NCBI GenBank assembly: GCA_963667515.2
Contig: CAXXXY010000009.1
Span: 85,214 to 149,213, forward strand
From: VYDC01 sp963667515
GTDB taxonomy: Bacteria > Chloroflexota > Dehalococcoidia > UBA2979
DNA length: 64,000 nucleotides
Direction of reading: 5' to 3'
The translations under genes and the position numbers were made by a program. Under the pieces are notes generated by a model, which worked only from the letters and a program-made list of their open reading frames with translations, was not told the origin of the DNA and ran no database searches. Positions within the stretch are counted from its first letter, which is position 1. Each line of letters begins with the position of its first letter. Positions 17,055 to 27,083 of this stretch are shown one piece after another.

Positions 17055-17930
17055 TCAGGGGGTGGTGCGCCGGAAGGTCATCGCGAGCTGGTAGCCGTGC
17101 GGCACTTCGCGGTCGTCGGACGTGAGAAGGCGCGGGATTGGCCACACCCAGCGTCCGAAGAGCTTCACGCTGAAGTAGGAGGCGACCAGCGCCAGCGTGA
17201 ACACCAGCCCTCCGGAGAGGTGGGTGGTGCGGGCCTCGAGGCCCTCCGCCAGCGAGCACACCTCATCGACCGTGTAGTGGCGGTGCCAGGGCTTCCGGCC
17301 CTGCGTGGCGAAGCTCCCGAACGTCGTTCCCTCGAAGCGGCGGCGGTACTCGTCGCCGCGACCGAGGAGGCCGTACCCGATCCGATGCAGCCACGGCGCT
17401 CGGAACTTGAAGTTGTCCGGGTCGAGGAACTTCCATCGCCCGGCGTGCGGAGTCGTGAGAATCAGAAGGCCGCCAGGCCGGAGCACCCGATGCGCCTCGG
17501 AGAGGAGCGGCACCTCGTCCGAGACGTGCTCGAGCACCTCGAGCATGACCACGATGTCGAAGGACCTGTCGGCGAAGGGGAGCCGCAGGCCGTCGGCGAG
17601 CATGATCGTCGCCAGCGGCGCGGCGGCCCGCGCCTCGCCGGCCGTGTCGGGCCTCATCTCGAGCCCGACGCTGCGCATACCGGCGCGGGAGAGCGGGGCG
17701 AGCAGGAAGCCGGGCCCGCAGCCGACGTCGAGCACGTCGGCTCCCAGCGGCACGTCCGCTCCCGCGATCGACTCCCACACGAACCGATAGAGCCCCGCGA
17801 GCTCGGGGCCGGGCGGGCCGAGGCTTGGAGGCGCCTCGCGCTCGACGTCTCGCCCGTGGGGCCGGTTCGGCGACAACGCCACATTCTCTTCGACCACCTG
17901 TGCTCGCGTGGTCCGGTCGTGAGTCGTCAT
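17055..17930 (-). CDS. Class I SAM-dependent methyltransferase (UbiE/Methyltransf_11 type)
   Basis: A 291-residue protein with the Rossmann methyltransferase motifs ADVLDVGCGPGFLLAPL (SAM loop), SVGLEMRPD, LADGLRLPFADRSFDIVV and EAHRVLRPGGLLILTTPH. The C-terminal part contains a hydrophobic stretch (GGLVFTLALVASYFSVKLFG), suggesting membrane association and a lipid or glycolipid acceptor. The ATG at 17930 has GGGGAG about eight bases upstream. The nearby GT39 glycosyltransferase would fit an envelope-glycan role, but this is inference. Confidence 0.85.
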   Translation of the reverse strand: MTTHDRTTRAQVVEENVALSPNRPHGRDVEREAPPSLGPPGPELAGLYRFVWESIAGADVPLGADVLDVGCGPGFLLAPLSRAGMRSVGLEMRPDTAGEARAAAPLATIMLADGLRLPFADRSFDIVVMLEVLEHVSDEVPLLSEAHRVLRPGGLLILTTPHAGRWKFLDPDNFKFRAPWLHRIGYGLLGRGDEYRRRFEGTTFGSFATQGRKPWHRHYTVDEVCSLAEGLEARTTHLSGGLVFTLALVASYFSVKLFGRWVWPIPRLLTSDDREVPHGYQLAMTFRRTTP

Positions 17931-18274
17931 GCGCGGTACTCCCCTGGGCGATATCGCCCGAGCTGCGTGGAGTGTCGCCCCGCCGAGTGGAATCGCGGTT
18001 GTGCTTCCGTGCGTTGCTCGAGGAGAGTGCGCGCGACAGCGCCTCGAGCTCCGGCGTGCGAGGACGCGGTCCCGAGCTACGTGGCGACCGTGCGAAACGG
18101 CACCAGCTAGCCGCTGCAGTCGCGGGGACGGTTCGCCTCCGAGAGCCTGCCGGCGGCCCTCGTCCTCGTCAGAGTGGCAGCGCAGCCGCAGCAACCGCGG
18201 GATCCACCCTTGGTGTCGCGCCGCTGTGCGTCCGGCGGTCACCGGCGATAGGCTCTAGGCAGATGCAGTCCGTT
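17931..18274. other. Intergenic region before tRNA-Gly, no gene seen
   Basis: 344 bp between the methyltransferase start and the tRNA. It must contain the methyltransferase promoter (minus) and the tRNA promoter (plus). An unoccupied CTAG at about 18110 is a potential target for the IS481 element of this window. I see no other structure. Confidence 0.35.
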
Positions 18275-18350
18275 GCGGGGGTAGCTCAGCTGGTAGAGCG
18301 TCTGCCTTCCAAGCAGAAGGTCGCGGGTTCGAGACCCGTCCCCCGCTCCA
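18275..18350 (+). tRNA. tRNA-Gly, anticodon TCC
   Basis: A 76-nt cloverleaf with acceptor stem GCGGGGG/CCCCCGC, D-arm GCTCAGCTGGTAGAGC, anticodon stem-loop TCTGC-CTTCCAA-GCAGA (anticodon TCC, reading GGA and GGN codons), T-arm GCGGGTTCGAGACCCGT and an encoded CCA end. It is the only RNA gene in the window and shows no integrated element at its 3' end. Confidence 0.97.
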
Positions 18351-18421
18351 CACTCTTCGCGTGCCCGACGCATTCCCCCGCGGCGGCTCGCACCACGTTC
18401 GACTCGCGCAGGGCCTCGCCG

Positions 18422-19907
18422 CTACTCCGGTCGCAGGCGGTAGGGCGAGGCGAAGTAGAGGTCGCCGACGTAGTCGTAGCGCTCGGCGAGCAGCTCGTAG
18501 AGCCCCTCGTCGCCGCCCAGGGGCTCGTCGGCGGTGGAGTCGACGACGTAGCGGGGCGGGGCGGCGCGCAGCTCGGCGAGAGCCTCGTCGAAGGGCGGGC
18601 GCGGCCCCGCTGCTGAGGCGCACGGGGAAGAAGTCGCGCGTCGCCGGCCGCCTGCCGATGTAGAAGTAGAGCGCCGGATCGGACCCGTGCACGTAGACGC
18701 TGTCGCCGGGATCGCTGTGCTCCCGGACGTAGGCGCCGAGGGCCGCCCGCTCGCCGACGCGCTCCGGCGGCACCTGCAGGATCGACTTCGCGACCTGGCG
18801 CGCGAGCGGCGTCGGCTGCGCGTAGGCGGGCGCGTTCGCGAGGAACGCGAGCGGCAGCAGCGCCGCCATCGTGCCCGCGAGCAGCCGACGGCCCGCCGGC
18901 ACGGCGAGGCGTAGCTCGCCGACGCTCGCGGCGGCGCGACCGCTCAGCAGCGCGGCGGCGGGGAGCAGCTGCAGGAAGTAGTGCGGGAAGAACGGCCCCG
19001 CCGCGGCCACCCCCGCGACCGACGCGGCCAACCAGGCGACGAGGAGGAGGTCGCCGGGGCGCCTCGGCCCCCGTGCGATCGCGCCCAGCCCCAGCAGCGA
19101 GCCCAGCACCCACGGCCCGGCGACGAGCGGGAAGTAGACGAGGCCGTAGCGCAGCGCCCGCTCGCCGCGCTGCGCGAGCGTCACGCTGGAACCGAAGTCG
19201 AGGTTGAAGCCCACGTTGGCGTAGAGGAAGTCGCCGAGCGCCCCCGAGGCCGCGAACGGCGCGACCACCACCGCCGCGACGAGCGCGCCGCCCGCGACGA
19301 AGGAGAGCGCCGGGACGAGCTCGGCTCGCGACGGCGCGCGCCGGGCGAGCGGCAGCAGCGCGCCCAGCAGCACGATCGCGTTGAGCACGGCAATCGGCTT
19401 CGTGAGGACCGCGAGCGCGGCGAGGCCGCCGGCGAGGGCGAGCCAGCGCCAGTCCGCTCGGCGCCTGCCGATCGAGAGCGCCAGCAGCGAGCCGACCAGC
19501 GGCGGCAGCATGAACACGTCGGTGCCGGCCTGCCAGTTGAGCGTGACGAGGTCCGCCGACAGCGCGAAGGCGCCGGCAGCGAGCAGTGCTGCGCCCGCGC
19601 CGAGGGAGAGCCGTGCCTGCACGTAGAGCAGCACGGCGCTCAGCGACCAGGCGAGCGCGGCCGCGAGGCGCACGGCCACCGCCTCGTCGCCCGGCGCGAG
19701 GAAGGCGAGCGCGTACCAGCCGTAGACCAGCGGGGGCTTGTGATCGAAGGCGTCGCGGTACGGCAGCTCGCCCCGCAGCACGCCCTGCGCGATGGTCGCG
19801 AAGACGCCCTCATCGCCGATCCAGGGCCCCGCGAGGAACGGCAGGTAGAGCAGCACGGGCAGCGCCGCGATCGCGATCAGGAGCACGGCCGCCGAACGCT
19901 GTGACAT
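18422..19907 (-). pseudogene. GT39-type membrane glycosyltransferase, one-base frame break near the 3' end
   Basis: A multi-pass protein of the PMT/ArnT (GT39) type that transfers sugars from polyprenyl phosphate carriers. The luminal acidic motif appears as GDEGVFATIAQGVLRGELPY followed by DAFDHKPPLVYGWY, with about 10 hydrophobic helices after it and a soluble tail. The main frame runs to about 18610, then the family-like sequence continues one base off (RPPFDEALAELRAAPPRYV to SPYRLRPE and stop at 18422). One extra base in the CCCC at 18605-18608 explains it; corrected length is 494 residues. I regard this as a likely sequence error. The unshifted frame instead runs through the tRNA antisense. 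Confidence 0.8.
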
Positions 19908-20050
19908 TCGCCTCGCCCCGCCGCGTGCACGCGCTACCACGATCGTCGGCGTGCGGCACGCGCCGCGAGAGAGCGCGAGGCGCGAGCAGGAGCCCCGGCG
20001 CGCGAGCCGCGGCTGCACGCCGGGGCCGCTTCGTGCTATCGATCGCCGCG

Positions 20051-21643
20051 ATGACGAGCGGACGGGCGAACGCCTTCGACGTGGTGGTGGTGGGCGCGGG
20101 CACGGCGGGCTGCGTGCTGGCCGCGCGGCTCAGTGAGCAGCCCGGCCGGCGCGTCGCGCTGATCGAGGCGGGGCCCGACTTCGGCCTCGCTGACGGCGGC
20201 GGCTGGCCCGCCGAGATCGCGGGCGACCGCTGGGTCGCGCACGAGACCGCGTTCGACTGGGGCTACCACGCCCCGCTCTCGGGGCGCCCGCAGCCCTACC
20301 TGCGCGGTCGCGTGGTGGGCGGCTCCTCCGCGATCAACGCGCTCGGCATCAACTGGGGGCTGCGGCAGGACTACGACGGCTGGGCGGCGCGCGGCCTCGA
20401 TGGCTGGGACTTCGAGGGGCTGCTGCCGGCCTTCCGGCGCGTCGAGCGGCTGGTCGAGGACGAGGGCACCGGCCCGGTCGAGCCCGCCGACGCCGAGCGC
20501 GGCCGCGCGGGCGCGCTGCCGGTCACGCGCATCGAGCGGCGCTCGCCGTACCTCGACGCCGTCGCCGCGGCGTGCGAGCGCGCGGGGCTGCCGCTGGTCG
20601 ACCCGGCGGGGCCGAACGCGAAGGTCGGCTACGGCGCGATGACCCGCAACGCCATCGGCGGCCGCCGCGTGCACGCCGCGGCGGCCTACCTCGACCCCGC
20701 GCGCGACCGGCCGAACCTCGACATCCTCGCCGACACCGAGGTCGATCGCATCGAGTGGGCGGGAGGACGCGCCGCCTCGCTGGCGGTGCGCGGGCCGGAC
20801 GGCCCCGCCACGATCGAGGCCGATCGCATCGTGCTCGCGGCCGGCGCCGTCGGCAGCCCGATCCTGCTGCAGCGCTCGGGGATCGGCCCCGCCGAGGTCG
20901 TGCGCGCCGCGCTCGGGCCCGGCGCGCCGCTCCACGAGCTGCCGGGCGTGGGGCGGCGCCTGCTCGACCACTACGGCGTGCGCGTCGCCTTCGTCGCGAG
21001 CGGGGGCGCGCGGGCGCGGCTCGAGGCAGCGGGCGGAGTGCGGCGCGCCTCGATCACCGCGCGGCTGACCAGCGACCCGGCGCTCGAGGCCTACGACATC
21101 ACGGTGTCGGCGGCGCAGGACCTCGACGGGCTGCTGCCGGTCGAGCGTGTCGAGGGCGCCGCCGAGGACGCGCTCGTGCTGCCGTTCATCGCGTGGCACG
21201 TGCAGCCGCGCAGCGTCGGGCGCGTCGAGATCCGCTCGGCCGACCCGGCGGAGCCGCCGCTGATCGACCACGGCTTCGGCGCCCACGAGGACATCGAGTC
21301 GCTGGCGCGCGGCATCGAGTGGGCGCGGGAGCGCGCCCGCGACCCCGCGCTCGCCCCGTGGCTCGCGAGCGAGCTCGAGCCCGGCGCCGCCGTCGAGGGG
21401 GCGGCGCTGCGCGAGTGGGTGCGCGGCCACCTCAGCTTCTACTTCCACGCCGTCGGCACCTGCGCGATGGGGCCGGCGGAGGAGCCCGACGCCGTCGTCG
21501 ACGCGACGGGGCGCGTGCGCGGCTTCGAGAACCTCTACGTCGCCGACGCCTCGGTGATGCCGAGCATCCCGCGCGGGATGATCCACCTCTCCGTCTACGC
21601 CGTCGCCGAGAAGCTCGCCGAGGCCTACGCGCGCCAGTGGTGA
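20051..21643 (+). CDS. GMC-family FAD-dependent oxidoreductase (choline-dehydrogenase-like)
   Basis: A 530-residue flavoprotein that oxidises alcohols. The N-terminal FAD-binding motif is VVVVGAGTAGCVLAARLSE with LIEAGPDF; the GMC signatures RGRVVGGSSAINAL (signature 1) and LAAGAVGSPILLQRSGIG (signature 2) are intact. The active-site His lies in FYFHAVGTCAMG and the C-terminal NLYVADASVMPSIPRG is typical. The substrate is not predictable. It stands alone on the plus strand, starting after a 143-bp gap. Confidence 0.92.
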   Translation: MTSGRANAFDVVVVGAGTAGCVLAARLSEQPGRRVALIEAGPDFGLADGGGWPAEIAGDRWVAHETAFDWGYHAPLSGRPQPYLRGRVVGGSSAINALGINWGLRQDYDGWAARGLDGWDFEGLLPAFRRVERLVEDEGTGPVEPADAERGRAGALPVTRIERRSPYLDAVAAACERAGLPLVDPAGPNAKVGYGAMTRNAIGGRRVHAAAAYLDPARDRPNLDILADTEVDRIEWAGGRAASLAVRGPDGPATIEADRIVLAAGAVGSPILLQRSGIGPAEVVRAALGPGAPLHELPGVGRRLLDHYGVRVAFVASGGARARLEAAGGVRRASITARLTSDPALEAYDITVSAAQDLDGLLPVERVEGAAEDALVLPFIAWHVQPRSVGRVEIRSADPAEPPLIDHGFGAHEDIESLARGIEWARERARDPALAPWLASELEPGAAVEGAALREWVRGHLSFYFHAVGTCAMGPAEEPDAVVDATGRVRGFENLYVADASVMPSIPRGMIHLSVYAVAEKLAEAYARQW

Positions 21644-21666
21644 CGGCGCGGGGCGGCCCTCGATCG

Positions 21667-22386
21667 TCAGCGGGCGGCGGGCGCTCCCGCGGGCCGCGAG
21701 GCGGGCTCGGCCCACGCCGCCAGCAGCTCGTCTGAGCGGCGCACCCAGCCGAAGCTCTGCTCGATGACGCGGCAGGTGGCGTCGCGCTCCTCGGGCGAGC
21801 GGGCGGCGGCGCAGTCCTCGACGAGCACGACGTCGAAGTCGCTCTGGTAGGCGTCTCGCGCCGTCGACTCCACGCACTGGCTCATCACCACGCCCGTCAC
21901 GAGCACCGTCGTCACGCCGAGGCCGCGCAGCCGCTCCTCGAGGTCGGTGCGCAGGAACGCCGAGTAGCGGCTCTTCGTGACGACGAGGTCGGCGGGCTCG
22001 GGCGCGAGATAGAGCTCGGCGCCCCACGTGCCGCGGCGGCAGGCGGCCGCCTCCCAGAGCTCGTCGTCGCTGGGCGCGCGGCCGCGGCCGACCGCCTCGT
22101 GCGGGGCGGGGTACATCTTCCGCTTCATGCGCGCGTTGGCCGGCGAGACGGTCTCGGGCGTCTGGTCCATCGCGATCCAGACGATGCGGGCGCCGTCCGC
22201 GCGCGCGCCGTCGAGGAAGGGCGCGAGCCGGCGCTCGACCATCTCGCGGTGCGCGGCGTCGGGCCAGCTGGGCGCGCGCACGCCGTCCTCGTGCACGAAG
22301 TCGTTCTGCACGTCGACGACCAGCACCGCGCTCGTGGCGGGCTCGGCGACCTCGGGCGGCAGCGGTGCTCGCTCCATCGCAGGCAT
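21667..22386 (-). CDS. Isochorismatase-like cysteine hydrolase
   Basis: A 239-residue cytoplasmic hydrolase of the isochorismatase/nicotinamidase superfamily. The catalytic triad is visible: Asp in VLVVDVQNDF, Lys in VVTKSRYSAF and Cys in VTGVVMSQCVESTARDA, with the cis-peptide context before the Cys. The HEDGVRAPSWPD and DQTPETVSPANA loops match ureidoacrylate- or biuret-amidohydrolase-like members, but the substrate is not certain. ATG at 22386; a second ATG three codons later is possible. Convergent with the GMC gene. Confidence 0.87.
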   Translation of the reverse strand: MPAMERAPLPPEVAEPATSAVLVVDVQNDFVHEDGVRAPSWPDAAHREMVERRLAPFLDGARADGARIVWIAMDQTPETVSPANARMKRKMYPAPHEAVGRGRAPSDDELWEAAACRRGTWGAELYLAPEPADLVVTKSRYSAFLRTDLEERLRGLGVTTVLVTGVVMSQCVESTARDAYQSDFDVVLVEDCAAARSPEERDATCRVIEQSFGWVRRSDELLAAWAEPASRPAGAPAAR

Positions 22387-22554
22387 GATACGCCGCCGCT
22401 CGGCGCGTGCTGCGCTCACCGCTCGCGCGCGACCGGCGGCGGGCGCCGCGGGGCACGAGCGATTGCCGGGCGCGGGAGCGCATGGTATCGCTAGCCCCGT
22501 CTGGCCACGGACGGCCCGACACATCCGCGAACGCTCTGCAACCAGGAGAAAAAG

Positions 22555-23547
22555 ATGAGGCTGGGGATTGGGCCGCTGGAGTTCGGGATTCGTGAGGGTG
22601 GGGAGCTCGCGCGGGCGGCGGAGGCGGCAGGCTTCGACTCCGTCTGGAGCTCGCAGCCCTCGGGCTACGTGCGCCTCGCGGCGTACGCGCAGCAGACGGA
22701 GCGCGTGACGCTGGGGACCGCGGCGATCGTGCAGCCGCTGGCGCACCCGGTGCTGCACGCCTCCTCGGCTCGCGACCTTGCCGAGCTCTCGGGCGGGCGC
22801 ACGATCATCGGCTACGGCTCGGGCGTGAAGCCGCAGCTCAACCGCTTCTTCGGCATCCACGGCGACCAGGCGGAGCACGCCGCGCCGCGCATGCGCGAGT
22901 TCCTGCAGCTGATGCGCGCGCTGCTGACCGCCGAGGAGCCCGTGCGCTGGGACGGGCGCTTCTTTCAGATGCAGGCGGGGCGGCCCGCGGCCTGCGAGTA
23001 CCCCGTGCCGCTCTACCTCGCGGCGGTGAACCTGCACGCGCTGCGCGCGGCGGGCGACGCGGCGGACGGGCTGATCGGCCACCCGATCAACAGCGTGACC
23101 TACCTGCGCGAGACGGTGCGACCCGTGATCGAGGAGCGGCTGGCGGCGCGCGGCCTCACCGCCGACGACTTCGACTTCACGAGCGACGTGATCGCGGTGA
23201 TCGACGACGACCCGGTGCGCGCGCGGCGCGACACGGCGGCGAACCTCGGCTTCTACCTCTCGCCGAGGGTCTTCGACTGCATCTTCGACGCGGGCGGCTG
23301 GGAGACGGAGAAGCAGCAGGTGCGCGAGGCGTTCCGCGGCGGCTCGCTCGACGACGTCGCCGACGCGGTGACCGACCGCATGCTGGAGGCGTGCTGCCTC
23401 TACGGCACGGCCGCCGAGGTGCGCGACCAGCTCGCGCGCTACGAGGGGCTGCTGGACCAGGTGGTGCTCTTCGCGCCTCGACAGTCCGTCCCGCACGAGC
23501 GCCACATCGCGAACTACCGCAGCCTGATCGGCGCGTTCGCCCGCTAG
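22555..23547 (+). CDS. LLM-class (luciferase-like) F420/FMN-dependent oxidoreductase
   Basis: A 330-residue TIM-barrel oxidoreductase. N-terminal RLGIGPLEFGIREGGELARA, then AAEAAGFDSVWSSQP, RVTLGTAAIVQPLAHPVLHA and DLAELSGGRTIIGYGSG are the core of the LLM family. The C-terminal half keeps YLAAVNLHALRAAGDAADGL and YGTAAEVRDQLARYE. Members use F420 or FMN to oxidise or hydroxylate small molecules. A good ribosome-binding site (AGGAGAAAAAG) precedes the ATG. The divergent isochorismatase-like gene could share its regulation. Confidence 0.9.
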   Translation: MRLGIGPLEFGIREGGELARAAEAAGFDSVWSSQPSGYVRLAAYAQQTERVTLGTAAIVQPLAHPVLHASSARDLAELSGGRTIIGYGSGVKPQLNRFFGIHGDQAEHAAPRMREFLQLMRALLTAEEPVRWDGRFFQMQAGRPAACEYPVPLYLAAVNLHALRAAGDAADGLIGHPINSVTYLRETVRPVIEERLAARGLTADDFDFTSDVIAVIDDDPVRARRDTAANLGFYLSPRVFDCIFDAGGWETEKQQVREAFRGGSLDDVADAVTDRMLEACCLYGTAAEVRDQLARYEGLLDQVVLFAPRQSVPHERHIANYRSLIGAFAR

Positions 23548-24280
23548 CGGCGCCGTTACCCGCTAGCGGCGCTGGCAGCCGCTCTCGCCCGCCTCGTGCG
23601 CGGCGCGGCGCCCGGCCCGCTCGGCGCGCCTGCCGCCGCCCGCGCCCGCTGCCGATGATCGACCGTTCGGCCGGCGCGAGAGCGCGGGGCGCTCCGCGCG
23701 CCCTGCGCGCGCTGGCGGGCGGGGGAGACGATGCTGTGCGGGCGGGCCCTGAGTCGGGGCGCGGCGGCGGCGGCGCTGCTCGTGCTCGCGCTGGCGGCGG
23801 GCGGGCTGCTGCCGGCGCCGGTGCGCGCCCAGCAGGCGGGCGAGGCGTCGTGCCGCGTCCACGGTCGCGTGCTGGACCACGAGGCACGGCCCGTCGCCGG
23901 CATCCACGTGCGGCTCGCGCGCGGCATCGAGCTGCTCAACGCCGCCACCGACGAGGACGGCCGCTACGACTTCGGCACGCAGCGCCTGATCACGCCTACG
24001 CCTGGCGCGCCCGCGCCCGCGCCCGCGCTCTCCGTCGAGCTGCTCGCCGAGCCCTACGAGGTGGGCGGGCTGCCGCCCTTCACCGTGCTCTACCGACAGC
24101 GCCCGCCGATCCTGCGCAGCGACACTTTCTCGGCGCCGGCCGGCGGCGAAGCGGGAAGCTGCGAGCGCGACTTCGCGCTGGGCGCGCTGCCCGCCGCCTA
24201 CAGCTCGGTGGGCGCGCCCGAGACGCTGTGGCCCGACATCGTCGAGATCTACCGCCGCACGGAGGACGCCTGGCGGCTAG

Positions 24281-25332
24281 CTGTACTACCCAGGAAGGTT
24301 GTTCACAGGCGGGAGGCGGGGACGGCCCCGCCGACGCCGCCGTGCGGTCGGCGGTGATTGTAGCGGTAGAGCTAGCGTGGGAGCTGGCGCAGCCGCTCGG
24401 CGTTGGAGCGGTAGGGGCGGGCGTAGGCCCACTCGTTCTGCAGGATCTGGATGAAACGCTCGGCTTTGCCGTTCGTCTGCGGGCGGTAGGGCCGCGTGTG
24501 CGACAGCCGCACGTCTGCGGCAGCGGCGGCGCCGTGGAAGCTGCGGGCGACGGTGTAGGCCTTCGCGTTGTCGGTCAGGACCCGGCGCACGCGCACGCCA
24601 CGCCGGCGGAAGGCCGCGAGCGCCTGCTCGAGGAAGGCGGCGCAGCTCGCGCCACGCTCGTCGGGCAGGACGGAGACGTAGGCGTAACGGCTGTGGTCGT
24701 CGACGGCGACGTGTAGGTACTCCAGCCCCAGCGAACGCCGCGAATGCGGCCCGGAGCGCGTCTCGGCGAAGCCAGGCGCCATTCGCTTGCCGCCGCCCTC
24801 GGGGACGCGCCCGAGCTTCTTCACGTCGAGATGCAGCAGGTCGCCGGGGGCGTCGTGCTCGTAGCGGACCGGCTCCCGGGTGACGCGGTGCAGGCGGTCG
24901 AGCCGGTTGAGGCCGCGGCGCCGCAGCACGGCGTAGACCGTGGAGCGGGCGACCCCGAGCGCCCACTGGATGCGATGCGGCCCGAATCCCTGCGTGCGTC
25001 GCACGGCGCAGATGCGTCGCTCCAGCTCGGGCGGCGTGCGCCGGGGATGCGCGCGCGGGGCGGAGCTGCGGTCCTCGAGCCCTGCCGCTCCCTCCGCCCG
25101 GAAGCGCCCCAGCCACTTGGCAACGGTGTGGCGGGAGACGCGGAAGTGGCGAGCGACCTCAGCCTGGGGCCATCCGGCGTCCACTTCCCGCACGAGCTCG
25201 AGTCGGGTCAGCGGTGTCAGCCGCGCGTTACGATGGGCCATGAGGGTGTCCTCTCCTCGCTACTGCCGTGCTGTCACACACAGCAGCGGGCGAGGCCCCT
25301 CATCCTGTCAACAACCTACGTGGGAACTACAG
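24281..25332 (-). mobile_element. IS481-family insertion sequence, copy 2 (1052 bp)
   Basis: Same length and terminal inverted repeats as copy 1 (CTGTACTACCCAGG... and its partner ending ...GGGAACTACAG). It is flanked by CTAG at 24277-24280 and 25333-25336. The base after the right CTAG (G) differs from the base that begins the element at the left (C), which is the evidence that the duplication is the 4-bp CTAG and not six bases. Same orientation as copy 1. Confidence 0.93.
24372..25241 (-). pseudogene. IS481-family transposase (copy 2) truncated by a nonsense codon
   Basis: Identical to the other copies up to residue 289, then Trp290 (TGG) is TAG, so the last 23 residues (WLYRYNHRRPH... to the end) are lost. 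The catalytic triad D139, D224 and E261 is upstream of the stop. Loss of the C-terminal helix and tail probably inactivates the protein, but it could still bind element ends. The same change (CCA to CTA on the plus strand) creates a new CTAG at 24370-24373, a target site inside the element itself. The intact frame would have ended at 24303. Confidence 0.88.
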
Positions 25333-27083
25333 CTAGGCGAGGCGCTGGGCATCCCGCTCGCGGGGCGCGGCACGCTGCCCATCTACGCCTGGTGCGACGA
25401 GCTGCGGCTGGGCTGCCCGGTCGGCGAGCAGCCCGCCGAGCTCGCGCGCTTCATCGGCAGCCACTCGGACGGCTCCTACGTCACGCAGCGGCCCTTCATC
25501 GCCTTCGGCGCCGACACCAGCGCGCTTCAGCACGGCGGCCGCCCCGACAACCGCGAGTACCACGAGATCGGCCACCTCGCGCAGCACCAGCTCTTCTCGC
25601 AGGCGCTGCCCCTGCACCCGGAGAACGCCAACCACGGCGGCTACTACCGCAACCCCTCCACCTCGGACTCGTGGGTGGAGGGCTTCGCCGAGTTCTTCTC
25701 GGCGATGGTGTCGAAGCACCAGGACGGCGACCCGGCGCCCGAGCGCTACCGGCTCTTCGGCGCGGACTTCGACATCGAGTTCGGGCACCCGGCGTGGGAG
25801 TGGTCGGGGTGGTGGGAGGAGCTGGCGATCGCCGGCCTGCTGCTCGACTTCGAGGACGGCGACGCCGACTACCGCGATCGCACCGCCCGGCGCGCGCTGC
25901 GCGTGGGCACGCCGCACGCCAGCCCCGATCCGATCGGCGTGCTGATCGAGGGCAGCGTGACGAACGGCGGCGCCGACCCGATCGAGGGCGGCGAGGTGGT
26001 GCTGGAGCTGCTCGACTCCCGCGGCCGCGTCAGCTACCGCTCGGCGGGCCCGACGATTCCGGCACGGCTCGCCGCGGGGCAGGGCGGGCGCTACGCGATC
26101 CCGATCCCGGCGGCCGCCGTCTACGACCGGCTGCGCGTGACCGCGGGGCCGCTCCCGTCCGACGACGACGACCCGATCGACGTGACGCTCGCTGCGCTCA
26201 TCGACGCGATCGGCGACTACCGCGGCGATCACCGCTTCGGCAACGGCCACGTCTTCGACGTGTCGGAGCTCTACGCGGCGCTCTCCGCGGCGTTCGGCGG
26301 CGGCGACCGCGACCGCGACGGCGTCGAGGACGTGGAGCAGCTGTTCGTGGCGCACGGCCTCTACGCCGACCTCGACGGCGATCGCGTGCGCGCCGGCGCC
26401 GGCGAGCGCGCGGGGCTGACGAGCCACCCCGCGTTCTACGACTTCCCGGCGCGCCGCCCGCGCGAGGACCTGGCCCCGCCGGCCGAGGGCCTGCTCGCGA
26501 TCGACTCGGGCGGCGTCGCGACCCACGCCGTGGTGCACGTCGCCTACCCGCCGCCGCTCGATCGGCGCGGCTACGGCTACGTCGCCGCGATCGAGGACGG
26601 GCGCGTGCTGGTCGCCCCACCGGCGCGCGACGGCGGCGCCACCGTCACCGTCATCGCCTACGCCGAGGGCTTCCGCCCCGCCATCGCCGGTCGCTACACC
26701 GCCGACGAGCTGTGGCAGCGCTGGGACGCCGCGCCCGGCCAGTCCAGCCTCGCGCTCACCGTGACGCTCCGCCCCGAGGGCGCGCCCGACGACGACGCGG
26801 CCGCGCTCGCCGCGGGCGGGGACGACGGCGGCATCCCGCCGTGGCTGATCGCGGCGGCGGGCGCCCTCGGCGTGGCGACGGTCGCGGGCTACGGCTGGGG
26901 CGTGCACGCCTACCTCTCGGGCCGCTAGCGCGCTCACGCGGTCGGCGCGCGTCCCGCGCCCGGCCGTCGAGGTCGGCGCCCGCATCGGGGATTCCCGCGA
27001 CCGCGCCTCTGAAGACCCCGAGAGCGGCGACCGATGATCCCTCCGGGGAGGGCGGCTCGCGCCCGTCCCGAGGGGGGGAACCA

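Larger units (their letters stand above)
23731..26928 (+). pseudogene. Secreted HExxH metallopeptidase-like protein, split by IS481 copy 2
   Basis: Removing the element at 24281-25332 and one CTAG restores a 713-residue frame (DAWRLGEALGIPLAG). The order is: signal peptide (LLVLALAAGGLLPAPVRA), a carboxypeptidase-regulatory-like beta domain (CRVHGRVLDHEARPVAGIHV), a zinc-peptidase-like region with EYHEIGHLAQHQ (HEIGH fits HExxH) and a downstream Glu-rich EGFAEFFSAMV helix, beta-rich repeats, calcium-loop-like DRDRDGVEDVE and DLDGDRVRAG, and a C-terminal membrane helix. It is probably an exported membrane-tethered protease of no family I can name. The 5' piece alone lacks the catalytic motif. 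Confidence 0.8.

Noticed and set aside
18255..18380. A protein-like minus-strand extension (SGGRVSNPRPSAWKADAL) of the GT39 frame
   Set aside because: It is the antisense of tRNA-Gly, a well-known source of false proteins; the true GT39 C-terminus continues in another frame and stops at 18422.
24281..25332. Reading the IS481 duplication as 6 bp (GCTAGC)
   Set aside because: It fits copy 1, but copy 2 has GCTAGC at the left and GCTAGG at the right; a 4-bp CTAG duplication fits all four copies and restores both interrupted genes in frame.
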